The notes beneath the pieces are model-generated. The model searched no databases. It saw only the letters and a list, made by a program, of their open reading frames with translations, and had not been told where the DNA came from. Below are positions 47,271-60,926 of a stretch of DNA of 64,000 bases, piece by piece. The stretch's first letter is position 1, and every line of letters starts with the position of its first letter. The DNA lies in contig KQ481971.1 of the NCBI GenBank assembly GCA_001430745.1, positions 397,372-461,371 of the forward strand, read 5' to 3'. The DNA is from Auxenochlorella pyrenoidosa. Lineage: Eukaryota; Chlorophyta; Trebouxiophyceae; Chlorellales; Chlorellaceae. Made by a program: the position numbers and the translations under genes.

Positions 47271-50200
47271 TCACCCGCTGATGGGGTCTCTGTAGAAAAT
47301 CACGCGCACGATGCCGGCCACGCCGATGACGCAGCCAACAAGGGCCAGCAGTGCGCCGCCCACCCTGCGGGCAGGGAATGGGGGGAGGTGTCTTCTAAGG
47401 GCAGCAAACGCCCCAGGGGTGCGGGAGGTACGAGGGGCTTGGGAGGGCCTCAACCTGCTCTTGTTTCCAATACTACATCCTGGCAAGTAGGATGAGGAGA
47501 GGCTGCCACTGCCGAGTAGGTTGGAAAGAGGCTGCCAGGAGGCATTGCGAGGCAGGAGATGCGCTCACCCGCGTGTGCGGCGCATGGCCCTCGACTCCCC
47601 CAGCTCCTCCTCCAGGCTGGCGGCCAGCAGGCCCGGGAAGATGAAGGCGACCAGCACGCCTGCACGGAGGCAGGAGGCTGGGATTTGCCACAAGTTCACC
47701 GTGCAAGCCTTCAACATGGCTTGGAGCATCAGGCAGCGGGGCCGCTGTGGAGGCTGGTGGGCCCCTTGCCTGCGGTGCTGCCCAGGATGATGAGTGGCTC
47801 CCAGATGCTGGTGATGTAGGCAGCTGCCCAGTAGACGCCAAACAGGGCCAGGTAGGTGACCTGCAGCCCCGGGGTGGCGTGGGTGGGGGGGCACGTTGAG
47901 ATGCGACCAAGGTGGGCAGCTTTGGCACGGCCAACACCTTCCTGCCTATCCACATTTCCATCCCGAATGCCCCAGGTTGCGCCCTCTAAATGCATCCGCC
48001 GCCGCCAGGACCGCGCAGGCTGCTGCCCCAAGCTCACCAGCCAGAAGCCAGGCCCCTGCAGCGTCTGGCGGAAGAGCAGCATCCACAGGCTGTCCCTGCA
48101 GGGCGGGGGTGGGGCGGGGGGCAACCAGGGTGCGTAATGGCGCCCACCTGCCGCTGTGCATACTATACACGAAATGCAAACAGTGTGAGCTGCCTAGGCG
48201 AGGCAGACCACCCCGGAACCCCCACGCCCACCATCCTACATAGCGTGCAGCCCACCCCCCTTGCGCCCTCCCGTGACTCAGTCCCTGCCGCGCTGCCTGC
48301 CTGAAGGGGTGCATGTGCAGCGGGAAGGAGGCCAGCAGGGAGACCAGGAAGGACAGGCGCACCAGCATGAAGGCTGCGGGGCAGGGAGGGGCCGGGTTGT
48401 GTGCGCCTAGCGCGCATGTATGTGTGTGTGGCTGTATGTGCCCGCTCGAGTACTCTGGCACGATCCAGGCAATATGATTGTGTGATGGAGCCCATGACCG
48501 AAAGCCCCCTGGCACGCCCGGGCATGGTGAAAAGGCAGCATCCAAGGACCGCGAGGAAATACCCAGCTTGCTGGGCCGGCGAGGCAGCAAGTGGGCGCAG
48601 CCACCCACCGGCCTGCGCCAGGCGCGTCCACACAAGGCCGGACAGGGCATCCACCGTGAAGTTGCGCAGCACGTCGGGCTGCACCTTGGAGAAGAGGCCG
48701 TAGGAGCAGACCGAGATGATGAGGAAGGCGGCGGTGCAGATGCTGCGGGGGCCGGGGGGGGCTGGGTGGGGGGGTGGGGGGGCCGAGAGGCACAGGCATG
48801 GGTACAAGGACTGTCATGCCAGCCAGAGCGCTTCATGGGCACGTCTGCGCTGTTGCCACAGCAGAGCGGGGCCTCACAGGAAAGCAGGGGGAGCAGTGGA
48901 CTGCAGGGAACAATTGGCGGCAAAGAGCAGCAGCCTCACGTGAGGGCCACCGAGGAGACCTTGTCCATCTGGCCCTCCCGGATGTATGACAGGTCGCGCA
49001 TCTGCGCAGCCAGGGGGGGCGACAGCAGACGGGAGGCATCAGGGGAGCTGCACCATCTGGTCAAAGGGGAGAAGGCAGGGCGCTGCACCGGCTGGCTGGG
49101 GCATTACAGGTAGGCTGGGCGTTGGAGGCACCCTGGAGCTGGGACAGAAGGATGGACTTGACTCGAGCTGGCGTGCAGCCAGCTCACCGCGTGGCCCAGC
49201 GACATCTGGCACATGAAGGCAATGGTGAGCACGGGCAGCACCGCCACCATCTGCACCGCGCTCTCAAAGCCCTTGGAGGTGAAGGTCTTCGACTCAGGCC
49301 ACCTGCCGGGGGGAAGCCATGTGCATGGAGGAAGCTCACGTGGGGGAAGGGGGGGTGAATGCCAGTACTGGGCTGAGGTCACATGCCCACAGCTGTTGGC
49401 AGGGGCAGCAGGGTTTGCAGGCGCAATGCGCGAGCATGCAGGCTTCTGCTGTGCTGCCACCCTCGCCAGCTTTGCCACGTCAACTGCTGCAGCTTATCTC
49501 CACGAGCAGACGAGGGCGGGGGCAGGCACCAATTGAGCGGCCCCTGCAGGCGAGGAGAGGCCTGAGGGGCTGCAGGCAGGTGCTTTGCGGGCGGGGCGCG
49601 CACCAGCGCATGGGCTGCAGGTCTCCGTTGGAGGCGGCCACCAGGAAGAGCAGCAGGGTGGCAGCGGCCCAGATGAGGATGGCGGTGACGCCCAGGGCCG
49701 AGGCGCCGGTGGTGGCGCGGGCGCGCCTGCACGGCACGGCAGCAGGCAGGGGAAATGGGCAGCTGGGGCGTTAGAAATGCCCGGGCGCGTGCAGTCAGCC
49801 TGCAGCCCACCACAGGCGGCACACCTGATAAACCAAAAGCACGCTGCCACCACGTATTGGCCCTTCCACCCCTGCCCTCCTCACGTGGCCGACACCATGG
49901 GAGCCAGCAGCAGGACGGTGATCACCGCCAGCACTGTGCGCCTGTCGCCGCACTCGGGGCTGAGCAGGCCGTCAGAGCCGCCGCCACCCTTCTTGCCCAG
50001 GCCAGCCGCACCGCCGCCGCCGCCATCGTCGTTGCCAACAAGAATGTCCCCGGCAATGACCTTCAGTGCAAAACAACCCACAATCAGGCGGGGTGCACCC
50101 TTAATACTGGCAGTAGATGATGGCAGGGAGCCAGAGGCGGCGGCGGCTCGAGGAGGATTCGCGAGCAAGCGCTGGCACGCAATCGGGCTGGAGAGCACTG

Positions 50201-52070
50201 CTGGCAGCGAGGCCAGCCATGATGCTTCCTAGCCCCCGCCCTCACCAGATAAATGACCATCATGCCTGCGAAGCCATGGTCAAGGGATCAGACGGAATGC
50301 GTGAGCGTGCCGTTGCTGTGTACAAGCAGACTGCGGGGCTCCCGCCCACCGCGCTAGCTGACTGGCTGGGTGGCTTGCTGGCGGCATCATGACAGGCACG
50401 CTTGCAGATTGGAGCGCTGCTGCTTGCCAGTGAAGCTGAACAGCAGCATTGTGCCGTGGCCGTACCGTCCCTCACGAGTACCTCTCTGCCACACTTTCGC
50501 CACAGCGGTGCACAATTTCCAATGCAAACGGGGCCTTCCAGCCCTGCGCCAACCCAGCTTGCCCTGCTGCCCTGGGCGCCGACCAGCTCACCAAAGCCGT
50601 TGACAATCACCGCCAGGTCCAGGAACACCTGGCCCGCCAGGCCCAGCTGCTCCCGCACCACGTCGCTGCAAGCAAAAGGGGGGGAGGAGGGGGCCCCACA
50701 GAGGCGAGGCCGCACGCGTTGAGCGCACAAAGCAGAGCCTGCCCCAGGCAGCAGGGCTCCGGGACAGCCCTGTTGCCTACGGATGCTGGCAGGCGGGCTT
50801 CAGGAGAGGCTGGAACTTAGGAAGGCAAGAGCGGGGCCCCCGTCACTCAGAGCAGCAGGCCCGCTGGCAGCCGCGGCTGTTTGGCGCTCTGCCCTGCGGA
50901 GCAACCTGTGGAGCGACCAGAGAAGCCCTTTTGCTCCGCGGCCCCGCCCCAGCCCTGCCCAACCCGCCTGTAGCCCAGCAGGCCGGTGCGCACAGAGGCC
51001 TTGGTGAGGAAGTGCATGCTGCCATAGGTGAGCAGCGCCACAAAGACCAGCCTGCGGTGCAGGGGGGTGGCTGCCGCGCAGGTAGTGGACACCGCAGTGC
51101 CTTGGCCTGCTGAGGGGGAGCGTGGCCATGCAGACCTTGTGTTCGCAGCACTGAGAAATCCAGAGGGGCCACTTGGGCCGAGCACAGGCCGGCGGGCGGC
51201 CAGGGCCAGGGGCTCGGTTGTTCCGCCACCCCCGCCCATTCAGCCATGTGCTGCGCTGGAGCATGCCGCCGTGCCCCACAAACACATTCGCGCCAAATGC
51301 GCCGGGCAGCCTCACCAGATGGTGGCGGTGCCCATGCCCAGCAGGGAGAAGACGCGCGGCAGCGCCAGGATGCCTGCGAAAGGACGAGCACATGCGGCAT
51401 CGCCGGCCTGTGAGTTTGGCTCCTAGTGTTTGCTGCTGTCATGCTGTTGTGCAGTGCAGCATTGCAGCAAGGCATGCTCGTAAGCAGGCCAGCAGCGCGT
51501 GACGCATTCACGTGCCAAGCCAGGCAGGCTGGCGCCTGCGCGCATAGTCAGCAGGGCTATTCTGTGTGCAGGGAGGAAACGTCTGTTAAAACAAGCGCGG
51601 GGAGGCGCACCAACACCCAGGATGGCCTTTGCCAGGTTCACGCCCGCTGCCAGGCGCTCGTGCCGCGAGGACCGCGGCTGCACGGGCGCCATATCGGCAG
51701 GCACACTGCGAGGGAAGAGACAGCAAGGGGCGGCAGGATAACCTCATCCTCAACCTCGCACTTGAAGAGCAGCAGCTGTCCCCTGCATACCACACCAATG
51801 CAGTGCGAGCAAGGGACCAACCAGTGCCGCATGCCCTGTCGGGCAAGTCCAGCTGCCGCTGCGCCCGCCGCCTGGCAGGCGCAGGCGCCGCCAACCTTGG
51901 AGGGCACCTGCCCCTACGCCTCACCCCAGGGGGGGCGGTGGCTCGTGCAGCAGTGGCTCATAGGAGGAGGCGCCAGGGCCTAGGTCGGCGCCAGGGCCGC
52001 GGCGAGGGCTGTCAGTGAACCTCACGCCCTCCTTCTCCACCCGCCCAGAGCTGACTGTCGAGCTCGCCAT
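47271..52070 (-). CDS. AAAP-family amino-acid permease (SLC38/AVT-like)
   Basis: 16 exons in reading order: 52070-51925, 51705-51611, 51373-51316, 51051-50968, 50665-50592, 50265-50246, 50060-49885, 49726-49604, 49302-49188, 49001-48940, 48742-48609, 48373-48301, 48095-48038, 47860-47770, 47659-47569 and 47364-47271; 497 residues. AAAP carriers have about 11 helices and couple amino-acid movement to H+ or Na+. The family entry motif is clear at about residue 72: VNLAKAILGVGILALPRVF. Also visible are VIVNGFGMMVIYLVIAGD, AFMCQMSLGHAV, SICTAAFLIISVCSYGLFSK, PLHMHPFRDSLWMLLFR and STAGVLVAFIFPGLLAASLE. A Gly-rich loop (NDDGGGGGAAG) follows helix 4. Exon 6 is only 20 nt. Three introns use GC donors (after 50968, 48301 and 47770). 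Plasma or vacuolar membrane cannot be decided. Confidence 0.88.
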
Positions 52071-52501
52071 GGCAGCCAGGTCCCCTGAAAATTGGCAATA
52101 GAATCGCGAGGGCCGGGGAGATTTAGAGGCACCCAAGCCTGCCGGCGTACAAGGCCAGCTGCGCGGCCAGAGCCAGGTGCTTCCCTCCATGCTGCAGCTG
52201 GGCGGCCGGACTTGCACAAGCTTGCACAGCCGCCTTATGTCGGGAGAGCCGCTTGCGAGCCCACGGCAGGCAGGCAAGCGAGGGGCAGGAGAGAGGCTGG
52301 CAGCAGAAGCGCTGCTGGCCAGCAGCCAGCTGAAACCTGCACTGCTGCAACGAGCGGCTGAGGCCTCTGTGCAGAGCATAACTGCAAAGTGTTCTGTAAT
52401 TTTTCAGCCTCGAGTGCCGCAGGTGCCGCCGGCACTGCCGACGAGACCTGCTGCTGGCTCCGCTCCATCTTGCTGCAGGCCGTGGCCACAGCCTGCACCG
52501 A

Positions 52502-53041
52502 GTGAGCTGGGCTGCAGGAACCAAGCCCGGTGACGAAAGTGAGCCTGACCAGGAGGGCACGCCGCGTGCACGGGGCTTCCGGTTAGAGCGCCAGTCAGGC
52601 CCGGTCATAAGCTCTCCTGCGTGTGCGACTGGCTTGCCCTGCTCACGCTGCCCACTTCTGGATTGCTTACCCGCAGGCCAGGCCTGCCTTTCTCCCACCC
52701 CCGCCGCAGGCAGCGGCCTTCAGCGCAAGGACACCCCCTGGCCAGGCTGGGAGGGCGGTCAGAGCAGCAACAGCGGCAGCGGCGGAGCCTCGCCCAAGCA
52801 GCCACCCGGTCAGGCCCCACAGAAGATGCCAGGCACCGCCCCCCTTGAGGAGGCCGCAGAGGGAGATCAGGGGCCGGGCCAGCGGGGGGCTGTGCCTGCG
52901 GGCAGTCCGCCTGGGGCGCCGCACCATGCGGGCAAGCCGCCGCCGCCAGAGCACAGCGGGCTGGCAGGCGAGGAGGGAGTTGGGGGCGGCAGTGCAGCCG
53001 ACGACCTGGTTCCTCCAGTCGAGGACTCTGCCCATGTGTGA
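52502..53041 (+). CDS. Hypothetical low-complexity frame, doubtful
   Basis: A 540-nt open frame between the start of the AAAP gene and the end of the H2A.X gene, in the opposite direction to both. It is Gly/Pro/Ser/Glu-rich (GGQSSNSGSGGASPKQPPGQ) and has no family motif. No ATG starts the frame at 52502, although a CAG acceptor precedes part of it near 52711. It could be the last exon of a small + strand gene or chance in GC-rich DNA. I report it only because the composition looks protein-like. Confidence 0.2.
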   Translation: MSWAAGTKPGDESEPDQEGTPRARGFRLERQSGPVISSPACATGLPCSRCPLLDCLPAGQACLSPTPAAGSGLQRKDTPWPGWEGGQSSNSGSGGASPKQPPGQAPQKMPGTAPLEEAAEGDQGPGQRGAVPAGSPPGAPHHAGKPPPPEHSGLAGEEGVGGGSAADDLVPPVEDSAHV

Positions 53042-53483
53042 GCTTCTGATCTCGGCATGCAGTATATAGTGAGGCAAGGCTCTGCAACTCGGTGGCCTTC
53101 CAGGCGCCGCCTTCGGGTGCCCGTTCATCTGCCGTGCTTAGCACTGCTTGCGTATTGGCCCATGCCCTGGCCCCTGGCAGCCGTGCTCCTGCCCAAGTTG
53201 CACCATTACGTTTTCTACAAAGATATGCCAAGGAACGAGGCGAGAGTGCAGCAGAACGATCTGGACCACAGCACCGAAGCGAGGCAGTATATTTCAAGCT
53301 GCTGCAGGGCTCAGAGCTGTGGCTGGCTCTTCAGAGGTGCACTGCTGGAGGCCATACCTGCAGACTGCTGCGCAAATGCCGTCATGGCAGGCCATATCAT
53401 GCTGTCACACTACGGGCCTTGCAAGGAGGCAACACCGGCTGACAACCTGCCAGACTGGCAATCAGAAGAACCCCCCCGCTGTC

Positions 53484-54684
<1,201 letters not shown>

Positions 54685-55532
54685 ACTGCAGGGTGAGGGG
54701 CGCGGGGTCACCCCAGAAAGGAGAACAAAGGGTGATGGAAAGCAGGCAGCTTGCTGGAAAATGAAGGACCTCGCTGGAAAGCCCAGGTGCCCTTTGACTG
54801 TCTGGGGCTGGGTGTCTCCTCTCCTCCTAGCCTGTTCAGCTCAACACCAGCAAACGCTTTGAAAGACAAAGAAGCAGCCCCAGTCATCGACTATGAAACG
54901 GGCAGTAATACTGCTGCGGGGCGCCACACCTGAGCCCTGCCATTGCCGTCGCTCAAAGTCCCCACTTATCCTCTGCCACTGCTCCTCCCAACTGAATCAA
55001 CCGTAAGTCTTGCATCAACCAATAGGACGTGTTAGCCAGCAGCAACGAGGGAAGCAGCAGCTAGTGGCAGCAACTGGCAGCAGCAAGTTTGCAGGTCGGG
55101 CCGCCCGACGGCAGGCAACAAACGTGCCTATTGCTCTTCCAATGTTGACCAGCATCGACATACATGTCATTGAGGCTGTGAATTCACAGCATGTTTGGCC
55201 CTCTCGTTGCGGCAGGCTGCATCTCTAAGCATCACCTGCCGTGGCATCCGCATGCTGGTGCCAGTGGCTGCATGCTGCAGCCAACAGGTGTCGCGCCTGC
55301 ATGCTGAGCAAGAAGGCTGCCCCAACTGCCGACAAGTTGTAGTATTGACTGCAAATCAGGCAAACCAACCATGATGGATTGGCGCAGTGGCATCTGCGAC
55401 CTGTGGCTGGCGGTCCAGCGAAGTGCTGCCACGCTGGGTCATGCTGGGCTGTGATCGGCAAGGATTTCGAGTTGCGGCAGGGCCCCGTAAACATTCATCG
55501 CACATATCACTGCTCCTATCAGCTCCAAGCCC
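54685..55532. other. Divergent intergenic region
   Basis: About 850 bp between the H2A.X start (-) and the racemase-like gene (+). It holds several short frames and no supportable exon, and presumably both promoters. Confidence 0.4.
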
Positions 55533-58134
55533 ATGCTGAACAGCCTTGGGGTGCTCCTGCAGGGCCTGCCGGCCGCTCCCGCGCAGCAGGCTCACATTGC
55601 CACGCGCGGACCGACTGCAGACCCCAGTATCTACGAACGGAACCTTAGGTTCTTACAACAGAACGTGCTGCCGCCGGGATGGCGGATGAATGCGGTGCAG
55701 GTCTGCCGCACGCTCCCGGCGCCGGCGCCCGCACCTCGCACTTTATTGGGGGCCGCAGAATCCCTGCATTGCCTTACGAATGTGCCCGACAGACCGTGCC
55801 TCTCGCACTGCAGAAGTGGGATGCGCATGGTCATGGCATCCGCGAGCTCGCTCCTGCAGCGTCGGCTGCTGGCGTCTGCAGCCTGTCTTTTCTGTACAAC
55901 TGGGAGGCGAGTGCAGCCGCCCAGGGCGGTGGGCCGCAGGTGCGCCAAGGCATGCTTTCTGCACGACAGGGCCGAAAGAACAGGGAGGCTGAGGAGTTTG
56001 CCGTCTCTGTGTGTGCTCAGATAGCACTGTCTGGCAGGCGTGCAGTGCAACTGTGTGAGAAGCTCACCCCAGCGTCTTACCTCTGCCGCCCTGCAGCGCC
56101 TGCTGCGCATCAAGCCTGCAGAGTATGGCGAGGTGGTGGAGGCGGCGCGTGCCGGCTGGGGCGTGGAGGCAAGTGCCGCACAGCCTCAGGCCTTGTCCCT
56201 CCTCTGCTGCATCTGCACGGGCTTGGCCTGGCTGGGCTGCACGCTTGTGCCTCAAGCCGACAGGCTGCCGTGTGCTGCTGCCGGGCTGCACACCTGCAAT
56301 GCGCTACGCAATGCTGCTCCTTGCCAAACCCTTCTGTACCCCTCCTGCCATGCGCCTGCCATGCGCCCCCTGCCCGCTGCTGCTGCCCGCCATGCCCTCC
56401 GACTGCCCTTCCACCGCCACAGCGCTGCAGCTGCCTGCCACACCTTGCAGGAGCTGGTGGGACCTGAGAACCTGGAAGATGTGGCGGCGGCGGCCAGGGA
56501 CGCGGGCAGGCCCATTGGGGTGCACCTGTACCTGTTTCGACATTATGGCGACGCCTGGGGCTGGGAGCCAGACAGCGCCGCCCAGCTGCAGGTGCGCTCC
56601 TTGCCTGCTGCTTCGTCTCGCTGCTCTCCTCGTTGGCGCACAGCACAAGTTCCCTGAAGCAGCAGTGGCAGGCCGCTGTAACGTGCGTGCATGGCGGCCC
56701 TGCAGGTCAAACGAATGCACCTCCCCCTCACAACGGCTCAGCCCCCCTGCCCGTCCTCCCTTGCCCTCCCCCAGGAGATGGCAGGCTCCCTCAACACCCG
56801 GCAGCTGCCCGTGCGAGGCATCATGACGCACATCACCGGCTACCCAGAGACGGAAAAGGATGGCCTCGTCTGCCGCTTCCTGTCGGCAGCCCTGCCGGTG
56901 GCGCGCGCGCTGGCCCCCACAGCCGGGCAGCCGGTGGCGGTGCACTGGGCGGACAGCACCGAGGCGCTGCGCACGCTGGGACCTGATGGCCGCATGCAGG
57001 TGCCAGAGGAAGCCGCCGCCATGGTCGGGGGCAGCCCTGCCAGGGGCGGCAGCGGCGGCAGCGGCGGGGCAGCCGGGAGCGTCGAGTTTTGGGCGCGGCT
57101 GGGCAAGCTGGGGTTTGGCGCCGACCCTGCCGTGAACCGCGGGCAGCTGCGCTGCGGTGTGCAGCCCGTGATGCGGTGAGCACTACAACTGCTGCTTTGC
57201 CAGCTGGTATAGTGCTGGGTGGGTGTCCGGATGCTCGGAGCGGGGCCCTGCTGGGCGCTGGCTGCCCTTCGGTCTGGTGGCTGTCCTGCTGCCAGCCCCG
57301 CCCTGATGTGCTCCAGCGGGCCGTGCCGCCGAGCCTGTAGTGATGCTTGCACTGGTACCCCTGCAAACCCAAGCTGCTCCTGTCCTTGGCCAGGCGCCAG
57401 CTCTCCCCACAACCTGCACCCAAAAAGCTGCTCTTGGCCGTCCTTCCTGCATGCAGCTGGGAGGCCGCGGTGGCCGCGGTCAGGTGGGAGGACGTGGCAG
57501 GGCAGCGCCGCCTGGTGGCCACCGTGGACCTCTCTGCCGGCCGCGGGCGCTACCCAGCCCCCTCCTGGTGGGCCGGCGCCGACGCCTACGCCGCCAGCGC
57601 CCTGAACGACCTCGCCCAGCCCTCTGCGTTTGTGTCCATCCGCGGGCAGCGGCTGCGCCTGGCGGCGGTGCCGCGCGGGGACGGCAGCCTGCTGCGTGTG
57701 GATCTGACAGAAGCAGGCGCAGCCGTGCGGCCTGGGGACAGCGTCTGCCTGCTGGGCGACGAACGCGGCCTGAAGGACCTTGCTGACGTGAGTGCTGCTG
57801 CGCTGCCGGCAGCGCACTGCTCTGGCCCCATCGCCAGCGTTTCCACTCGCTCCATTGCGTGCGTCATTGTGCTTTACGCAGCGATCCATGCAGGCTCAAA
57901 CAGCATGCAGGCGCAACACGCGTCACCGCAGGGTGGCACCGCAGGGTGAGGCGACAGCGCCATCCAACGTCTCCCACACGGGCACCTATCCTACACTCGC
58001 CCGGCCCCATTGCCTGCCCCTGGTCCACACAGGAGATGGGCGCAGACTACTACAACGTGGCCCTCTGCCTGCGGGGCTCCCCCCCCATGGAGGGCTCCGA
58101 CTGGTGGCCCCCCAGCTGCGTGCTGCCCTTCTGA
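55533..58134 (+). CDS. Alanine-racemase-like PLP protein (fold type III)
   Basis: Exons 55533-55700, 55814-55939, 56097-56168, 56451-56591, 56775-57175, 57457-57787 and 58033-58134 join in phase to 446 residues. Splicing exons 1 and 2 creates MNAVQKWDAHGHG, which aligns with the VVKANAYGHG motif carrying the PLP lysine (Lys57 here). Other alanine-racemase landmarks follow: RLLRIKPAEYGEV, GVEELVGPENL, GVHLYLF where the dimer/PLP strand lies, RGIMTHITGYPETE, PVAVHWADSTEAL and QPVMRSWEAAVAAVR. The C-terminal beta domain is recognisable (SIRGQRLRLAAV, GDSVCLLG). The usual GYADG catalytic tyrosine motif and the MDQ motif are not visible; the region reads TVDLSAGRGRYPAPSWW. Substrate and activity are therefore uncertain. 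The intron after 56168 uses a GC donor (GCAAGT). Confidence 0.75.
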
Positions 58135-59646
58135 CAAAGGGTCAAACGCAGCGGCAGCCGTGTCCAGGGATGCCACTGCCTGCCTGCGGATGATGCTGCA
58201 CAGGCGCCTGCACTGTGTGCACACAGGCAGCTGCAACTGCAGGCCGGTTTGCTCCGCGCGCGCGTGTCATGGTGTGCTGCCTCCTGCATCTTGTGATAAT
58301 TTTACTATCATTTTCTTCCTGAGCAATGCGGATTGAGCGATTCGATTCGATGAGCCTGCTGTGATCACCACTGGTCTTCAACTGTTTGAAGCTGCACTGC
58401 CTGCTGAGGAACCAAGCAGTACTGAGGGCAACGTGCAGCATAGCAGCATGCGCAGCAGGGCTGAGCATGGCCAGCTGTGTGCACACGTGGTGGCAGTAAG
58501 CACTCCAGTCTCTTGCGTGGTGCTCAAAGCTGTGGGTAGAGCAGCTGGCGCGCTTGCATGGGCTGTGCTACGCGGTGCACTGTGCCGTGGAAGCCAAGCC
58601 ATGGATAGACCGCAAGCCAGCTGGTACTGCAGTGCCTACACAACAGCTGATGCACGCTGTGGCCACCCGCTGGATGACACGAGAATCCCTGCACTCATGC
58701 CCCTGCGCTATGATCGAACCGCTGGCAAATTTCAGTCGACAGCCCTCCTGCCTGCCGGTGCCATCATCTGTCTCCTCAGTCTTGCAACTGCATGCTCCTG
58801 TTCTCAGCACCCTGCCCTCCATCACCACGCCCTCCCAAGCACCAGTCCATTTGGAATCCCCTCCGCAATAAGACCGATCGTGCCACATCCATCTGTGCTC
58901 CTCACGTGCATGCATTGGTGCACCAATGCATGACATGACACGTGACCATGTGAGAATGGAACAAGTGCAAGCCTACACGGAGGCATGGTGGGGCGCGGTG
59001 CAGCCAACACATGTGCTGTACAGCGGATGGTGATCTGCTGTATGCGTATCTTGCCTGTCACTTGTTCTCAACCGCAGTTGCTACGCTTGCTGCGCCGGAA
59101 CTGATCCCACCCTCCCAATTGAGCACTCTGCATGCAACCACTGACACCACCTTCATGATTTGTCTGCTCGCTGTTTGGAGCATCAACAGACATGCTGGGC
59201 GCGCCCCTTCAGCCGCTCACACCCAGCCTCAGAACCCCTGTCACTGCACCAGGCAGCATGTCCCATGCCGCTCCTCATGCTAGACAGCTGTGCTGGGTTG
59301 CATTCCACAGCCGGCGGCACAAGTGCCGCCAGCTGCCGCCGCTCCTAGGAGCTCCTGCCTGTGCTCGTCGCTGGAGACTCTGGATGTACCTAGACGTCTG
59401 GCAGCCTGCACAGCCTGTAAAGGCGTTGCTTGCAGGCAAGACCGCGCAGACGCCACTTTGAGTCGTCACTTTCGGGGTGCCGACGCTCAATGGGCGTCCT
59501 ATTGCGATGCTGGCGTGTCAAAAGAATGATCGGAGAGCTGCGATTGCAGCCAGGACCCAACAAGTGCCGTCCCGCACCTTCCTCCCGCAGCACGATGAAT
59601 GAATGAGCCGAGGGCTTGTGCTGCTACCCTGTGACTAATCCTTGAG
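58135..59646. other. Intergenic, no gene recognised
   Basis: 1.5 kb between the racemase-like gene and the Pro/Glu-repeat gene. Frames are under 125 residues without motifs or linked splice sites. No TGTAA was found on the + strand. Confidence 0.45.
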
Positions 59647-60926
59647 ATGGCGCGCTTTCAGATAGCAGGAGGGGCGCCGGAACGGCGGAGCACGGGCCTT
59701 GTGAAGGGCGCGGCTATCACCGCGGGCGGCCTGTTTGTGCTGGCAAGTCTTGCAGCTGACAAGATTGATGCTGCCAAGTGCACTGCAGGCTTGCCTGGAT
59801 GTGCTGCGCAGTGCAAAAGCCCTCGCCGCTGCGGTTGGCGCCGCTGCCGCCCTTGCTTCTTGCTTGTCCTTGCACGAACAAGGCCCCTCCTTTCCCATTG
59901 TTTCTGCAGTTCTTGGTACTCCAAACGGTGGAGATGGATGGCGCACGCATGCAGCGGCCACTGTGAGTGCAGCTTGCCTGCTGACGGGAACGGGAGCCTG
60001 CTGGTGGTTGATGCCTCGGGAGCAACTGGGATGAGCACGCACCTGCATGGTGTCTTCAAATGGGCAGCAACAAAGAGTGCAATATACTGCCACATGTTAC
60101 TTTGTGCATGCTCTGTGTGCAACAGAGGCATGCCGCCTGTCGCTCAGCACCACATGCCCTCTTGCGCGACGTCACCTCCCCGCTCTGGTTGCATGTGCTG
60201 CGTTGCACCAAGCACTCACCAGCCTGGCCTGGCACCCGGCGCACGCTCAGCACCCATGCCCAATGAGTGCACCCCGACCCCTCTCCCTCTGGGTCATGCA
60301 GGATGCACATCTCGCGGCTGCAGCAAACCCTGGCCAGCTGGGCCTGGTCTGGCAACTCCACCTCAGCGGCAGCAGCGGCAGACGGCGGCGATGCGTCTCA
60401 GCCAGAGCCTGCCACGGAGCAGCCGCAGCAGCCGGAAGAGGAGCAGCCCCAGCAGCCAGAGCAGCCGCAGCAGGAAGAACAGCCGCAGCCGGAGCCAGAA
60501 GAGCAGCCGCAGCAGCCAGAGCAGCCGCAGCCGGCAGGGGAGAAGAAGGAAGAGCCGGCGCCGGTGGAGGAGCCACAGCCGGAGGAGCCGCAGCCGGAGG
60601 AGCCACAGCCGGAAGAACCAAAGCCAGAGGAGCCGCAGCCAGAGGAGCCAAAGCCCGAAGAGCCAAAGCCCGAAGAGCCACAGCCAGAGGAGCCCAAGCC
60701 AGCAGAGGAGGCCCCCAAGAAGGAGGAGCCGGCGCCGGCTGCAGACCCCCAGCCGGCGCAGCCGCCCAAGGCCGGCGGCCCGCCCGACGGCGACGTGTTT
60801 GCGGGGCCCACCCTGGACCTGTCTGGCCTGCCCACCATCTTCTCCGCGATGGTGGACCACCTGGAGCAGAACAGCTGGCTGGGCACGCCGGCGGCGGCCG
60901 AGGCGGCGCGGCGGTCGGAGCTGTGA
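59647..60926 (+). CDS. Membrane-anchored Pro/Glu-repeat protein
   Basis: Preferred model: exons 59647-59777 and 60302-60926, joined in phase to 251 residues. I do not recognise the family. Residues 1-18 are polar and basic (MARFQIAGGAPERRSTGL), followed by one hydrophobic segment (GAAITAGGLFVLASLAA). Next is a Gln/Glu/Pro-rich region with about a dozen xPEEPxPEEP repeats. A conserved-looking C-terminus (LDLSGLPTIFSAMVDHLEQN) closes it. One anchor plus a rigid Pro/Glu spacer recalls periplasm- or intermembrane-spanning designs such as TonB, so an organelle-envelope location is possible but unproven. A competing frame, 59768-60034 (SAKALAAAVGAAAALASCLS), encodes two hydrophobic segments and may be an alternative exon or a separate small gene. 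Confidence 0.5.
60566..60705 (+). repeat. Pro-Glu-Glu-Pro coding repeat
   Basis: Short imperfect tandem repeats of 12-15 nt (CAGCCGGAGGAGCC type) encode xPEEP units within the second exon of the Pro/Glu-repeat protein. Flanking Gln/Glu/Pro-rich sequence extends the bias to about 60410-60760. Confidence 0.8.
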
